A DNA stretch of 20,638 nt from a virus, in the IMG/VR virus record IMGVR_UViG_3300010883_000651, positions 1 through 20,638 of that record, one strand, 5' to 3'. Positions 20,439 through 20,638 of the stretch are shown here, piece after piece. A program made the position numbers and the translations under genes. The notes beneath the pieces were generated by a model. It saw nothing but the letters and a program-made list of their open reading frames with translations, was not told the DNA's origin and ran no database searches. Every line of letters starts with the position of its first letter. Position 1 is the first letter of the stretch.

Positions 20439-20638
20439 TGTTTTAAATTTTGTTAATTAACTATTGTTTTTTTACTTATAAGTTTTAATGTGGTTTATCT
20501 ACATATATAGTTATTCACAGGTAAACTTAAAAATTTACATAATATATTTAGAACTATAGGGTAACCCCCCCCTCCCCCCTCTTTCTTTTGAATAACCAAA
20601 ATGAAATTTAATTGACCGGGTCCCCCTTTTTCCCCCTC
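20439..20638. other. Gene-free region upstream of the late block, likely promoter region
   Basis: These 200 bases to the window edge carry no open frame worth calling on either strand. The part next to the first gene is very AT-rich, with TTAATTAA at its left end, and should contain the promoter for the block. I could not match the Bacteroidota -7 consensus TAnnTTTG. The outer part changes abruptly to G-runs on the minus strand. Confidence 0.5.
20565..20636 (-). other. G-run cluster on the minus strand
   Basis: The plus strand has C8 at 20565-20572 and C6 at 20574-20579, then C5 at 20622-20626 and C5 at 20632-20636, in otherwise AT-rich DNA. On the minus strand these are four G-runs in two pairs about 40 bases apart. 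They could fold as a G-quadruplex, act as a purine-rich signal, or be a region where homopolymer length is uncertain in the assembly. Confidence 0.6.

Noticed and set aside
19981-20460. Plus-strand open frame of 159 codons, Leu/Ala/Phe-rich and membrane-like
   Set aside because: It is the complement of the Lys/Ala-rich gene. Lys and Ala codons read backwards give Phe, Leu, Ser and Cys codons, which makes a false hydrophobic frame. It has no independent leader.
20511-20519. TTATTCACA, matching the DnaA-box pattern TTWTNCACA
   Set aside because: It is a single 9-base match in AT-rich DNA with no further boxes or unwinding element nearby. Chance is the simpler explanation.
1-20638. Recoded stop codons, as in some crAss-like phages
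   Set aside because: TAG ends the portal gene and the 209-residue gene, TGA ends several overlapping genes, and no gene is broken by in-frame TAG or TGA. The standard bacterial code fits.
1-20638. CRISPR arrays, tRNA genes, insertion sequences, integrase or defence genes
   Set aside because: I looked for direct repeats with spacers, cloverleaf-like sequences, transposase motifs and recombinase motifs and saw none.

Overview
The window is a block of tailed-phage (or prophage) late genes. Every supportable gene lies on the minus strand, so it reads from about 20,440 down to 1. The DNA is AT-rich, and the genes are packed with ATGA-type stop/start overlaps or gaps of a few bases. Almost every start is preceded by an A/T-rich leader with no Shine-Dalgarno sequence, which is typical of phages of Bacteroidota (for example Flavobacteriia). 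From memory only, the large terminase, the long portal, the capsid N-terminus and many of the small conserved proteins resemble those of flavobacterial and uncultured marine phages, loosely like the crAss-like/Cellulophaga phage world. That placement is inference. TAA, TAG and TGA all appear as stops, so there is no sign of a recoded stop. I see no integrase, repressor, tRNA, CRISPR array or insertion sequence.

Layout in the direction of transcription. (1) 20,638-20,439 is a leader region without genes, carrying G-runs on the minus strand. (2) 20,438-19,617 encodes a very Lys/Ala-rich, histone-like protein. (3) 19,543-16,760 encodes a 927-residue, extremely Cys-rich repeat protein, bracketed by two RNA hairpins. 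(4) 16,688-14,887 is a complete groEL-groES pair. (5) 14,890-12,363 encodes a second Lys-rich protein, a winged-helix-like protein, a long low-complexity protein and a 56-residue basic protein. (6) 12,366-11,461 encodes a small holin-like membrane protein overlapping a T7-lysozyme-type amidase, followed by two ~50-residue proteins. (7) 11,458-9,433 encodes a protein with an HExxH motif, a two-helix membrane protein and a probable unimolecular spanin. (8) 9,417-7,858 encodes a glycine-rich beta-repeat virion protein and a PKD/BspA-like (DUF285) adhesin. (9) 7,844-6,476 holds four small conserved genes. (10) 6,531-1 is the packaging and head core: candidate small terminase, large terminase, portal, scaffold and the N-terminus of the probable major capsid protein, cut by the window edge.

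The genes fit one programme. TerL and portal package DNA into a scaffolded capsid, the phage chaperonin probably folds virion proteins, surface proteins bind the host, and holin, amidase and spanin open a Gram-negative envelope. The least explained parts are the Cys-rich repeat protein, the pair of histone-like proteins, and a short peptide signature (Met/Gly-Pro-rich, of the MKSP, MxGP and GPSM kind) that recurs in five otherwise unrelated proteins.
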